Assembly: GCA_023055425.1 (NCBI GenBank)
Contig: JALGPY010000004.1
Location: 115,609,504 to 115,673,503 of the forward strand
Origin: Linanthus parryae
Lineage: Eukaryota; Streptophyta; Magnoliopsida; Ericales; Polemoniaceae
DNA length: 64,000 nt
Direction of reading: 5' to 3'
Shown: piece after piece, positions 34,869 to 49,800 of the stretch
Numbering within the stretch: position 1 is the stretch's first letter
Layout of the letters: every line of letters starts with the position of its first letter
The notes under the pieces: generated by a model
The model's input: the letters and a program-made list of their open reading frames with translations, nothing else
Told to the model about the DNA's origin: nothing
Databases searched by the model: none
Position numbers and translations under genes: made by a program

Positions 34869-37051
34869 TGCAACAACCCCCTTATCCGGCTCGGACAAGA
34901 CCGGGAGGGCGATGCTATAAGTAACGGCGGAAATCAAAAGCATAACATCCCAAAATATTTATTTATTACATAACACAAAAGTTTCTAGATATTACACAAG
35001 CGTTTCCGAAACTACTACAATATTCTTAACTAACCAAAACTAGATTCTACTCAAGGTGAAATCCAACTATGTGAGTCTCGTTCCCCAGCTACACCAGTCT
35101 TCAGCTCCTAAACCTGCGGTGGGAAGAAAACAGGAACCGCAGTTTTCAAAGTCAGCATGGAAATACTGAGTAAGTGACACCCAAGCTTGTAAAACAGAAG
35201 ACGAAGCATAACTTTCTTTTTACAATAAATATACGGAGGAAATAAAACTGTAAATTTGCAAAGTAAATCAGGAACTCAAATGTAACTGTAAAACTGTAAG
35301 AAGTGAACCTGATGCATCCAGTAAAAACACTTATAAATTTCTCTTTCTTTGATCTTCTTTTCTCAACTTTTCTCAACTCAACAATCTTCTTTTCTCAACA
35401 CGGGGAAGAATCTACTAACTCTACGCATCCAAGACCTTAAGTGCCGGCAACCCCCTAAGACTTCTTGCGGCCAGAGAGGTGAGTACATGGAGCGACCCGG
35501 CAGGTTGCGACCGGGTTAAAATAAAAACGGGTCGAGAGGACGAAGCCAACACGACCAATCTAATCACAGGCTGAGTGAACAAAGTCAACACGGCAATAAT
35601 ACGCTTCTCCCGTACAACTCTTTCCACTTTACGTTAATTACGCATTATTATTATTTCTCGTTGACAATATCAAACAAAACAACTTCTTTAAAATGCAATA
35701 AAATCTGAGATAAACATGTAAATAAATAACAAATACTTTTCGAGACAACTATTAAAATCAACTTGAGACACGAAAGGAGCTTGGCAAGCAAGACTTGGCA
35801 TGTTCACTTACCTTACTTTCCGTAGCAAAAGCACGTCCTAGCAGTGGCTCGGGCCTACAAAGACGTCACCTAGGCCAAAAATGGCCGGAACCCGTGAAGT
35901 TATGAGTCGGGTCGAAGTCTCGAGTCGGAGTCGCCAGAGTGGAAGCTCACCCGCCGGATTTAATGGCTTCTTTGCCAATTTTGAGCTTGCTGCTGACTTA
36001 TTCGGGGCTTTAGGAGTCTACTGGAAGCAAGGGAGAGGTTGGGTGTTGCTGTTGCACTTGGCCGGAGTTTTTGGCCGGCTTTAATGGAGGTCGGGGTGGC
36101 GGGTGACCTCTGCTACTACTGCTGCTGCTACTACTTGGGTTCTGGAACCTCTTTCGATTGGAAAGAGAGTGAAACAGGGGCAGAGAGGTGAAGGAGAGAG
36201 AGAGAGAGAGAGAGACGGAAGTGGTGGTGGGTTTACTTCGCTGCCGGCGAGGGTGGCGGCTATGGGCTGCAAATGGTTGATCATACTTCTGTTGCTGCCT
36301 CTGGTTACTCCTGGTGGCAGAGGTTTCAAGTGAGAAAGAGAGAGATTCATTTGGTGGCAGTGGGTTTACACTTTCGGGTTTTTGGCCGCCGGTGAAGATG
36401 GCGGTTGTGGTGGTGGTTGGATGCTGCCACCACTGCTCCGCTGCCGCTGTTGTTGTCTTCAGAACAGAGGGTGAGAGAGAGGGAGCTGAGAGATGAAAGT
36501 GGTGGTGGTAGGTTTGCCGAATGCTGCAACGATGGTGGTGATGATGATGTTGACGGTGATGAAGGTGGTGGCGTTGGAGGTGGAGTTGTAGGGCTGCTGC
36601 TGCTGCTGGTGGGCTGGTGAGGGCCTTAAATAGTGTAGGTTACTTGGTGGCCAAGTAGTAGAAGGCGGTGGGAAGCCTCCCGAAGGTGTTGGGGCGGTTT
36701 GAAGGTTTGAGGGCGGTGAAACTTTTGTTTTGCCGTGAAAAAAAATTTGAAAGGGATGAGTGAGAGGGAGGAGTTGTAGTGTGTAGGTGGAGTACTATTA
36801 CTTATAGTGATTGGGTGTGATAAGCACACCTACTTTCGCGGTGGTCGGGTACGCGTTTAAAACTAGGATTTTAACTAAACTTTTACGAAACGTTAACTTA
36901 TTAATTCACGATTGTCAATCTAATATTATTCTAAAATTTTCTACAAACAAAACTCGAAAATTTATTCTAATATTATTTTTCCAATAAAAATTATTATTAT
37001 TATGCTTCTTTAGTGACTATTTTACCCCTACGGATTAAACGGGGTATTACA
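34869..37051 (-). mobile_element. 5' LTR of the gag-only array
   Basis: 2,183 bp, starting TGTAATACCCCG at 37051 on the minus strand. It is about 75 bp shorter than the middle LTR, mainly from a rearrangement near 35360-35400 where TTTTCTCAAC units are repeated. Otherwise it is very similar, so the LTRs are not old. Confidence 0.9.
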
Positions 37052-37579
37052 AAAACAGATTGCTTCATCGACGTTACCAGAGGTCCCGCCACTCTACAGA
37101 ACTTCCAACCCTCCTTCGTAGCAAGCCTCTCGAAGGCCAAATCAAACAGAGCAATATGGATGTTCTCCTGTTTCAACTATGAAGATCTCTTCGCCAACAT
37201 TCCAGCCGCAAAACCGAAAGGCACAAAACTTTGATTTCATCAAAAAACAACCCTCTACCCTAACATAGGAACCTCTTTTGACCCATGAAAAATTAATTTC
37301 CCACCCTCTATCGGCGAACCAGCCCTCATGTAGGCGACCCTTCTCGAAACCCCCTCAAATATTTCCCTAGCCTACAAGCTTCCCTCTCTACAATTGAATA
37401 CCCATCCGTTGTCTGCAACACCAAGGGGCTTGGCTCTTTAGCTATACAGGAAACGAACGCCTCAAAAGTTTTCGGCCTGAATCTGGCCACATACAGCGGC
37501 AATTCTCTCTGAGGAAGAACCGGCCCCACCGCACAACGACTTACTACACGATGTCCCAACCGCCCACACATCCTTATCT

Positions 37580-37970
37580 GTTAGCTGGGTCAAATAAGGG
37601 TCTAAGGTGGTGATGTTTCTTGACTGACAGATGCTTCAGTGCTCTGGGCCACACATGCTAGGAGGTTTTATGGGCTAGCAGCCAGTATAGCCCTTTAATT
37701 ATCCATATGTTATGTTTACTTTATTGTGAGTATTTTAGTTAGCATTTAGGTGTCTTCTTGCTTTCATTGACTGTACTAGCTTTTATGAGTTTTTGTTATG
37801 TCCTAACTTGTATATTGTAGGTACTCCGCGGAGGCGATGACGACTTACATGTGTAAGAAGATAACAGGGCCTGATTGTACTATCTTCTATTATTGAATTT
37901 CTTACATTTGATAAAAAATACAGTTTATGTTAAATTTAAGTAGGAAGACAACTATATTTTACAACCAATT
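37580..37970. other. Intergenic DNA, right edge of inserted block
   Basis: No gene. Up to about 37918 it is inserted DNA of unknown type. From 37921 (CAGTTTATGTTAAATTT) it matches 12131-12180 downstream of the intact MFT gene, marking return to the tandem-duplication unit. Confidence 0.6.
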
Positions 37971-37971
37971 A

Positions 37972-38414
37972 AGGGCTAGTTGGTAATTCTATGGCTTTTA
38001 AGAAAGCTGCTGTGTAGGAAGTACCGTGAGAAAGCTGTCGTGAAATCTACGCGAAAAGTGTTTGGTAAATTCTGTATTAAGCTGATGCGGGAAGCACTTT
38101 CGACATTTTGTGTTTGATAATTAGTGTTTTTAGAGTTGATATTATTATCGAAATGACAATATCAGACATGATATAATAAATAATGTTATTACAATAAATA
38201 ACTACTATATTTATAACGGATAAGAATGTCAAATAATACATCTATCAAAAGCAGACCGTGGAAAGCAACCCCTCCACAGATTTTCAAAAGCCACTGTGCG
38301 GAAGCAACTATTTTTCCATAAAGAAGAGAAATTAAATTTTCCAAACACATTAGTACTGCTTTTAGATTCAAAAAACAACATTCTATAAATCAAAAGCATT
38401 ACCAAATGGGCTCT
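37972..38414. mobile_element. MITE with GGGC..TTGGTAAT ends
   Basis: The left end AGGGCTAGTTGGTAAT and the complement of the right end, AGAGCCCATTTGGTAAT, are imperfect inverted repeats, continued by GCTTTT in both. The paralogous site at 12178-12192 lacks it, so it is a real insertion of about 443 bp. Type is uncertain (hAT- or Harbinger-like). Confidence 0.7.
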
Positions 38415-38542
38415 AGGAGTCCTATAATTGATGTAACGAATACGTAACGTTTTCAGTATCCCTATGTGTGTATTTTTTAATTGCTACATCTGCATTAGAG
38501 AATCAACCCCCAATAAAAATTTCGATACAATACAACGGTGTC
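38415..38542. other. End of the duplicated unit, no gene
   Basis: 38419-38475 matches 12187-12240; after that I see no further match to unit 1 by eye. No coding sequence is seen. Confidence 0.5.
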
Positions 38543-39805
38543 TCAATCGGACATTTGTGTAAAAAGACAACTACTACGTAGCTCAAACGCGTGTCTGGAA
38601 AAAGGATTTGTGAGCTCGTTGCTTTCTCTAAAAACTAACTGAACCTCAAAATTGGTATAGTCAGTACACCTTCGAGAAATAAGCGCAGCCTCTGTTAGTC
38701 TTGTCCCACTCTCAAAGTTATGGTCAGCTCTTTCCTTTTCTCTGTATTCAATTTCTTCTTGGATCTCGTGCACTACATCGGCTGAATCAGAGGCGATGAT
38801 GATGTTGTTGAAATTCATAGCTTCTGCCAACAGTATTCCTTCATCCATCGATGTGAGTTCCACCTCTGAAACTACACGAGTGAGCTTGAGAGGTTTTGAA
38901 TTCCGGCAAGAAACTGGCCGGCTGAGTCCTTGATGGTGATTCCCAGTCCTCCCCTTCAATATGTGTCCAATCTGGCTCCATCGATGTTGATTGTGACATA
39001 CCCCTCCGGCGGGGTTCGCAACTTCCTATCCGCAATGCCCAGATTCATGATTCTTGAAAAACACTACATTATCTCAGCCCATCCTCTGCAACTGTTGGTT
39101 CTTGCCCATTCTCCCCTTTTAATCTCAAGCTGTTCTTGTGTTTCCAAAGTGACCGACATGTTGAAACTCATTTCTAACAGGCTTGGGTATTCAAAGTTGT
39201 CTGAAAGTCTTCAACCCATTTGTAGAAATTATCTTGATAAGTTGCCACAAATTCAGCTCTGAAGACTATGTTCCAAAGCCTTTTTTTGCCAAAATACAGT
39301 CCATAAAGACATGTTTTTTTTACTCTACACCTTCTTTACACCAACCACATCGAGTTGCCACATCCATATCTCTTTGTATCAAATTAGTCTCCACGGGTAG
39401 TGTACGTGACCACGCTCTCCAAATGGGAAAGATGGAATTTTTAGGATATTTAGCTTCCACATTATGCGCAAGAACTTCTTCCGTGGTACACCTATTGGGG
39501 ATTCGATGCCATTTTCTTTCAGATTAGTCTACAATTTATACCCAGAGGAGACTGTGTAGTCGCCTGTATCTGAATAGAACCATGATAAAGAGTCCCCATT
39601 TTGATTGGTTGGCTGTAGGAGGGATAAAATCTATTCGCCATCAGCCGGAAGAAACAAGTAATTCACTAAATATGGGTGCCATAAACGATCATTACGGAGG
39701 AGGTCCGCAACTTTAAGCTGAGGTTCATACGATGTTGTTATAATCTTAAAGATTGTGGGTCCTGGGATCTATTTATCTTTGTTGAGACCCACCCTTCTTC
39801 CGTCA
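38543..39805 (-). pseudogene. LINE 3' fragment (zf-RVT and RNase H)
   Basis: On the minus strand, zf-RVT lies near 39430-39300 (WRAWSRTLPVETNL, then CGWCKEGVE) and an RNase H-type (RVT_3) domain at 38959-38543 (LTSMDEGILLAEAMNF, ASDSADVV, FRESNELTN). Frames are broken. It is the 3' end of a truncated or decayed LINE; the upstream part is cut off by the solo LTR at 39811. Confidence 0.75.
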
Positions 39806-39810
39806 TCTAT

Positions 39811-42672
<2,862 letters not shown>

Positions 42673-43336
42673 TCTATCTTACAATATAACACCTTCTCTA
42701 ATAAATCTGAATTCAAAAGTGAGAGTTGGAGAACAAAAATGAGCATCAGTTTAAACTAACATAAGGAAGTCTCTCTCTCTAAATTCTCTCTCTAAGTCTC
42801 ATACTGCTCATGCATGAGTTCCAATCATTGCCTCTACTCAACTGCTAATTCCAAAACCCCCTTTTAGATCCTACATCTTCCCAAACACTTATCAACATTA
42901 CAGCCTTCTTTCCTTCCCAATTATCTAATCTGCAAACCCCTTACCCCTTCTGCTAAACCTACCCTGCACACACTAACCCACACCATTTTCGGCGTTTGTG
43001 ACACTTGTCATAATTTTTCTTTATCTTCCTTCTCCCCCTCTCTTCTGTCACTCTCAAATCACTTTCTTATGTCTTACTACTGGAGTTCACAGCCCATTCC
43101 CCTCCCCAGGTTCCTCAAATATCTCTTCTGCTGAACAAATTGATCAAAGAGGATTCATGATTGACCTTGACCCCCAAATGATGCATGTATTCAGAGCCCT
43201 TTGGAAAAACTGCTTGATAGGGAAGTTCTTGGCTCTTCCCGAGGACTCTCTCTCTCTTCATCACAAGTGGTTCAACAGTTAGTTGATGAGGCATGGAAGA
43301 CTAAAGACAAGATTTGGGTTGAAAGGAAGGGATCCT

Positions 43337-46300
43337 TGTAATACCCCGACTATTTGTGAAGGGTAAATTGGGCAATTGACGAATATAAAATTTAATTTTT
43401 ATTACGAGTGGTAATTCGTTAGATTATTTTTGGGTTGATAATATACTCGGGAATTTCATATAACAATTACATAGGAAACGGTATTTCGTTGGGTATTTTA
43501 CTTAGCATTTTTTGTGATTTATTTGGATATAACCAAATGTGTACCCAACCCACTAGATGACACACCCATTTGGTACAACAATAACACCCTACCATAACTA
43601 GCTAGTTGACAAAAAAAAATGTTGGGGCGGTTGGAGGAAGTACACCTCTCCAAGCATCAATTTCTTTATTTAATGCCTTTTTCTCTCTTTTGTTTCTCTC
43701 ACTCCAAAACAACATCAGAAACAAAACACTCAACTCACCCTCACTTCTCTCTCTCTCTCACTCACGGCAAACACACCCATCACCACCACCACCGCACCCT
43801 CCATCACCACCACCCGAACCACCACCACAGCAGCCCTCTCTTTCTCTCCCTCTCCCTCTCTGCTACTCACCACCACCAGCAGCAGCAGCTGCTCTTGCCA
43901 ACGCCACCAGCCACCTCCGGCGACCCACCCTGACGGGAACACCGCCACCAGTCTCTCTCCCTCTTCCCCTCACTGTTTAAACACCTGAAAACCCTCTTCC
44001 CTCCCTCTCTGCTACGCCACGAGCAGCAGCAGCAGCAGCTTCCCCGACGAGGAAGCCGCCAGCCGCTCAGGCGAGTCACCCCGACGGCGGAAACGCCGCC
44101 ACCACCTCTGCCTCTCTCACTCTCTCACTGCTTCGACCATCTCAAGCCCTCACCCTCTCTGTTTCTTGGCAAAGAAAAGCATTTGCAGCAGCAACTCGCT
44201 GCAGAACACCCGAGCCGCCACCATCGCCGCCGCCACCATTAAATCCGGCAAGAAGCTCACCCGAGCTAACCGGAGCGACCCACTTGCTCCCGTTTGAACC
44301 AAAATACTCCTGGAGGTCCGAGGAGTGCTTTAGAAACCTCGAATAGAGCCTAGGACGTCCGATTCGTCGTTGGTGTTCATCACCGCCGACCGCCGCCTTC
44401 GGAGACGAGACCCGCTCCGTTTCTTGACCGTTTCTCGCGATTTTTCGCGTAGGTGAGTCCTAAATCACTCTCTAGTTCATTTCTAATCATCAAACTCACA
44501 TCTTGTTAGCTCTAAATCGAATCGGGTATGTCGGGGTGAAGTTGTATGCTTGTGTTCATAAAGGGGGGTAGTTTTTGTCATTTCTGAAAAGTTGAGGGCA
44601 AGATGTTAACTGCATGTTTAGTTTCTAAAAGATTGGGGGTGATGTGTGTATTTTAGCAAACTGCCTATTTATATAAACTTTAAAATGTTATTTTGGATTA
44701 ATGATATAAGCAAATAATTATATATATTATTTTGACTATATAAAAGTAAATAAGTTGTTAAAAATGCATAGAGTTATATTTATATGAAATATTGTTGTTT
44801 TTATAAGCAAGATAAAAATGTACGAATTGGTTTAATTACATAATTTCGGTTTATTCAACTAAATAATTTAAATTACTTGTAAATTTGCATTTTGACTAAA
44901 AAAGACTATTTTGTTAATATTGATGAAAATAAATAAGTTGGAAGTTAGTTTGTGAAATAATTATAAAGTAGACTTTTTAAATAAAATCCCTATTACTATT
45001 GTTTGATATTACATGATTATTTTTCTAGATATTAGAAATTATTTATTAACATGAGTTTATAATTATATATGACTTGTTTTATTGAAATAAGCATTTTTGT
45101 GAATTTTATTTGAATATTTAATTCTTATATAGTATATATATATTTTATAATAAATAAATAGTTATAATTGAATTAGTTTGAATTAACTTTTATAGTCACT
45201 TATAAATAAATAGTTTGTTTATTATATTATTATTTTCTATAAAATAAGAGTGTATATACTTAATATTATTTTTATTACTCAATAATTTTACAAGCTAGTA
45301 TTTGTATAAGTTATAATATTTTTATGAGAAAAATATAAGTGTGAATTTAAGTAATTTTTTTATGCTATTAATTAATGGGGTTAAGGGGGGATAATTTCAA
45401 TGAGAAATTAGGAAATATAGCATTTTGCATACTATACTTGTATAATTAGATTCGTAATTAATTTAGGAATTATAAATTGTAGGTGAAGAATTCGTAGACG
45501 AGGGCTACGTGTATCTGTAGGAGCTATCGTGATACTTGTCGTGCTACTTGAGGTGAGTAAATATGCCTAACCTAGTGTGCCCGTCCTTCTTTCGTGTCCA
45601 ATTGTTTTTATGATTTTTACGTCTCAAAATGTGATTTGTGATTTAAATGCTTGGCTTGATATTTCAAATACTTGTTTATTGATTCTTTTGGAAATATCAC
45701 ATGAAATTAATAATACGTAATAACGTAAAGTGGAAACAGTTGTGCGGCGGAACCCTATTCAAATTCTTCTATATATTGTGATTATTATATTTGGCTCGGT
45801 TGCCATTGCCCCGAGTCGCACCATGTACTCACCCTTCTGGCCGCTAGAGTCTTAAGGGGGTGTCGACACTTAAGGTCTTGGTTGCATGCGAGATGGTTGG
45901 TTCTATATTATTGGATTGGTTTGTTCCCCGCTACAACTAAATAATAAATGTGGATTTTTCATATGGTTGATGGATGGACTTGGTTTATTTTGGAAAATAT
46001 GGAAAAATGGATTGGGAATATTAAATAATGAGTTGGATAATTTATATTGGTCATTTGAAATAATGTGTTGTTTACTTCTTTATTATTCCTCTTTTTATTA
46101 AAATAAAATATGCCTCTTTCCGTTTTACATGTTGGGGTGTTTACTTGCTCAGCGTTTGTGCTGACTTTGGAAAAACTGCGGTCTTGTTTCTTTCCCCCGC
46201 AGGTCTAGGTGAAGGGAGCTCGGCTTAAGGGAATATCGTGGACTCACCTAGTTATCTAGTACTTAAATAATTGAAACACCTAGACTTTGTTTCATCCTGT

Positions 46301-46467
46301 TTAATAGTATGTATAATTTCACTTTTGACAACTCGTGGTTTGTAATAAATAATTATGCGATGTTTGTTTTGTTTACCGTTCCTTTTCCCCCGCACCCGGG
46401 AGCGATCTCGGGCGCGGGGCGTCGGCATTCCCGCACCTCTCCCCACGGCGAGGCGCGGGGTGTCGCA
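43337..46467 (+). mobile_element. 5' LTR of the gypsy element
   Basis: 3,131 bp, TGTAATACCCCGAC to GGGTGTCGCA. A CT- and Pro-rich leader-like stretch at 43680-44450 is followed by AT-rich DNA and the shared LTR block at 45811-45881 (CATGTACTCACC, CTTAAGGGGGTGTCGACACTTAAG). Open frames within, for example 43606-43980, are low complexity. Confidence 0.96.
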
Positions 46468-46469
46468 GG

Positions 46470-46481
46470 TGGTATCAGAGC
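46470..46481 (+). other. Primer-binding site of the gypsy element
   Basis: TGGTATCAGAGC two bases after the 5' LTR, complementary to the 3' end of initiator-Met tRNA. Confidence 0.93.
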
Positions 46482-46852
46482 GGGCAATCCAAAAATGAAT
46501 TAAAACCTGTAGGGCAATTTAAAATGAATATAGGATAAGAAAATTAAAATTTGACAAGCCGCTTGGGGGATGGGTAGTATTATTCTTATTGAAGTCCCAC
46601 CCACCCACGTCCATTTCCAATTTGGAATGACGTTTTGAGACTTGTGATATATGAGTTGGCTGGTTTGAAGCATGAGATATATGTGTTGGTATATGCTTAC
46701 ATGATAATATGAAGAAGGATTGTATGCTTGATTTATTAGATGTGATATATTTGCTATATGAATAGGATACCATGCATTTCATGAAGTAATTCATTTTAAC
46801 TATTTATCTTTGGTAAAATAAGCAAAAATAAAATAGGTGATAGTGTAGGAGT

Positions 46853-49800
46853 ATGACTGATAAACCACTGCGATACTACACCAGGAGAGTCAGCCAAGAA
46901 CCAATGGCAGCTGCAGGAAATAACCAACCGACGGTGGAACAACTAGCTGCACAGATGGCCCAGATGACGCAAATCATGGACCGAGTGGTTAGTAATGAAT
47001 AGCGTGGAAGGCAAAGCTATGCCAAGCAGATAGCTGATCTGAATCCTCGCCAATTCAGTGGGAAGGAAGATCCCGTTGAATTGGAGAACTGGATCAGACA
47101 TTTCGAGAAGCTGCTTAGGGTTGTGCATTGCCCTGATGATGAAAAAATCAACTGCGCCATCATCCATCTGTCACACGACGCAGATGATTGGTGGACAACC
47201 AGCCAAGAAGTCTTGCTGGCTCGACCCAATTTCAACTGGGAAGCCTTTAAGACTGCTCTTAGGACCCGGTTCTACCCGGCGCATGTCAAGAGGCTGAAGT
47301 GCAATGAGTTCAACAATCTGAGGCAAGGGAACGGCTCAGTAACGGACTACTTCAAAAAGTTCGTAGAACTAATGAGGTTTGCAGGCCACACTGTACCCGA
47401 TGAAGATGACAAGATCAACAAGTTCATTTCGGGACTACACCTCCAGTTGCAGAAGATCATGCGCAGCAGGACTTATGACACTTTGCACGAGGCTTATGAT
47501 CGAGCAGCTGATATGTGGCAAGTCCAGGAGGTGCAAGATGAGTTTCGCGGGAAACGCAAGGCAGCTGAAGCAGGAGGTAGAAGCAGTAACAAGAAGTTGA
47601 AGCCAAACAATGGAGGAACCCATCAGAACCAGCAAAGGCAGGTAGCTCAGCCAGTTCGACGCTACATCTGCAAGAGATGTCAGCAAAACCACCCAGGAAG
47701 AGACTGCATGGGGAACTTGGTCATCTGCCACAACTGTAGCAAGAAGGGACATCGTGCTTATGAATGTCGAGCTCGACCAGGTGGCAACCAGCAAGTGAAC
47801 CAAGGAGGGAATTATCAGAGGCAACCCCAGAACAACTATCTGGGAAATCGCCAGCAGTATGGGAACCAGCAACCACCAATCCTGCAGATCGGATATGGGA
47901 ACAGGAACCCTGGAAACCGCAACAACCAGGGAGATGGCTATGGAAGGCAGCCGAACTACAACCAGGGGAATGCAGGACAGCATGGAGCTCAGAACCGCAA
48001 CAACAACGCTGGTCATGGAGGAAATGTGAACACTGGAGCTGGAGCAGGAGGATCTGGAACTCAGAATGCCAATGTGGGAAGGATTGCAATCATGACAAAG
48101 ACTGAGGCTGAAGCCGCTCACAGAGTTGTCACGGGTACTTTCCTTGTCCATGAGCAGCCAGCCTTTATATTATTTGATTCTGGCGCATCATACTCATTCA
48201 TATCGTCATCATTTGCTGAGAAATTGAGTTTGAATAAGTCTGCTAGAAAATCTATCCCAGTAGCAACACCCACTGGCCACATAACAGTTTGTGACACTAT
48301 ATTCGAAGGAGTAGAAGTCAAAATTCTAGCCTATACCTTGCCTGCGGATCTGATTAAGTTCGATCTCAAAGGCATAGATGTCATCCTAGGGATGGATTGG
48401 CTTAGCAAGTATCGAGCCGTCATTGATTGTTATGATCAGAAGGTTCGGCTAAGAGGACCCAACGGTGAGAAGATTTCTTATCGTGGCATCAAGAAGGAGC
48501 CCTGTATCAGACTAGTGTCACCAATGACCATAGTCAACCAAGTGAAGAAAGGGAACTCCGCCTACTTGTGCTACATCCAGGATGTGTCCAAGAAGGAGAA
48601 TGTGTTGGAAGAGATACCTGTCGTAAAGAAATTTCCCGACGTATTTCCAGACGAGATTCCAGGTATGCCACCCAAGAGAGAATTGGAGTTTACTCTAGAC
48701 TTAGCACCCGGAACCGCGCCGATCTCGAAAGCACCGTATCGGATGGCACCAGCTGAATTGAAGGAGTTGAAGGATCAATTGCAGGAACTCCTACAGAAGG
48801 GATACATAAGGCCAAGTGTTTCACCTTGGGGAGCACCAGTGCTTTTCGTGAAAAAGAAAGATGGAAGCTTAAGGCTATGCATTGACTACCGCGAGTTTAA
48901 CAATGCAACCATCAAGAACAAGTACCCTCTACCCCGGATTGACGACTTGTTCGATCAATTACAAGGGGCTAGTGTCTTTTCGAAGATTGACTTGAGGTCA
49001 GGGTACCATCAACTTCGGGTAGCCGAGAAGGATATCCCGAAGACAGCCTTTAGAACGAGGTATGGCCATTATGAGTTCACAGTAATGCCATTTGGTCTAA
49101 CCAATGCACCTGCAGTGTTTATGGACCTGATGAACCGAGTGATGAGGCCATTCCTAGATCGTTTCGTTGTCGTCTTCATCGATGACATCCTTGTGTACTC
49201 GAAGGACGAGGAGAAGCACGAGGAACATCTCAGAGAAGTGTTGCAAACTCTGAGACAAGAACGGTTGTATGCTAAACTGTCCAAATGTGAGTTTTGGCTG
49301 AATCGTGTTCCATTTCTGGGTCACATTATCTCGAAAGAGGGAATATCAGTGGATCCAGGAAAGATTTCGGCAGTCAAAGATTGGCCCACGCCGAAGAATG
49401 TGTCCGAGATACGAAGTTTCCTTGGCTTAGCAGGATACTACAGGCGTTTTGTGAAGGATTTCTCCAAGGTTGCCAGACCACTAACTGCGCTGACGAAGAA
49501 GACTGTGAAGTATCATTGGGACGACAAATGTGAAGAAGCATTTAAGACCCTAAAGGAGAAGCTAACTACGGCCCCAGTATTAGCTCTACCAAACGACTCT
49601 GGCGAGTTTGAAGTGTACAGCGATGCATCGAAGAAAGGGCTAGGATGTGTACTTATGCAGGATAGAAGGGTAATTGCCTATGCTTCAAGGCAGCTGAAAC
49701 CCCACGAAGAAAACTACGCTACTCACGACTTAGAGTTAGCAGCAATAGTTTTCGCGCTGAAGATATGGAGACACCACTTATATGGAGCAGTTTGCAAGCT

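Larger units (their letters stand above)
28240..37051 (-). mobile_element. Tandem array of a gag-only LTR retrotransposon (LTR-gag-LTR-gag-LTR)
   Basis: Three LTRs (28240-28845 partial, 30566-32824, 34869-37051) alternate with two near-identical internal regions (28846-30565 and 32825-34868). One 5-bp target duplication, AAAAC, flanks the whole array (28235-28239 and 37052-37056); none lies at the inner LTRs. Each internal region has a primer-binding site and gag but no protease, reverse transcriptase, RNase H or integrase. This fits the described class of plant non-autonomous gag-only elements (TR-GAG). Tandem layout with one target duplication points to unequal recombination between LTRs after one insertion. 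Confidence 0.93.
27991..37571 (+). pseudogene. Unidentified pseudogene split by the gag-only array
   Basis: Two plus-strand blocks with normal amino-acid composition flank the retrotransposon array. Left, 27991-28239 has motifs such as RILVVDRERLL and FKSFSHARRMLDL. Right, 37052-37234 and about 37321-37500 include NFQPSFVASLSKAKSN and KVFGLNLATYSGN. Frames shift and stops occur. I do not recognise the family. It could be a decayed LINE ORF1, a captured gene or a viral relic. The 3' flank at 37860-37918 ends TTTGATAAAAAATAC, which would suit a LINE 3' end. The blocks sit inside the second duplication unit, so they were inserted after the duplication. Confidence 0.35.

Noticed and set aside
43606..43980. 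124-codon frame repeated at 52108-52407
   Set aside because: Occurs in both LTRs of the gypsy element and is His/Pro/Ser low complexity.
47435..48151. 238-codon minus frame
   Set aside because: Shadow of the gag-to-protease frame on the opposite strand.
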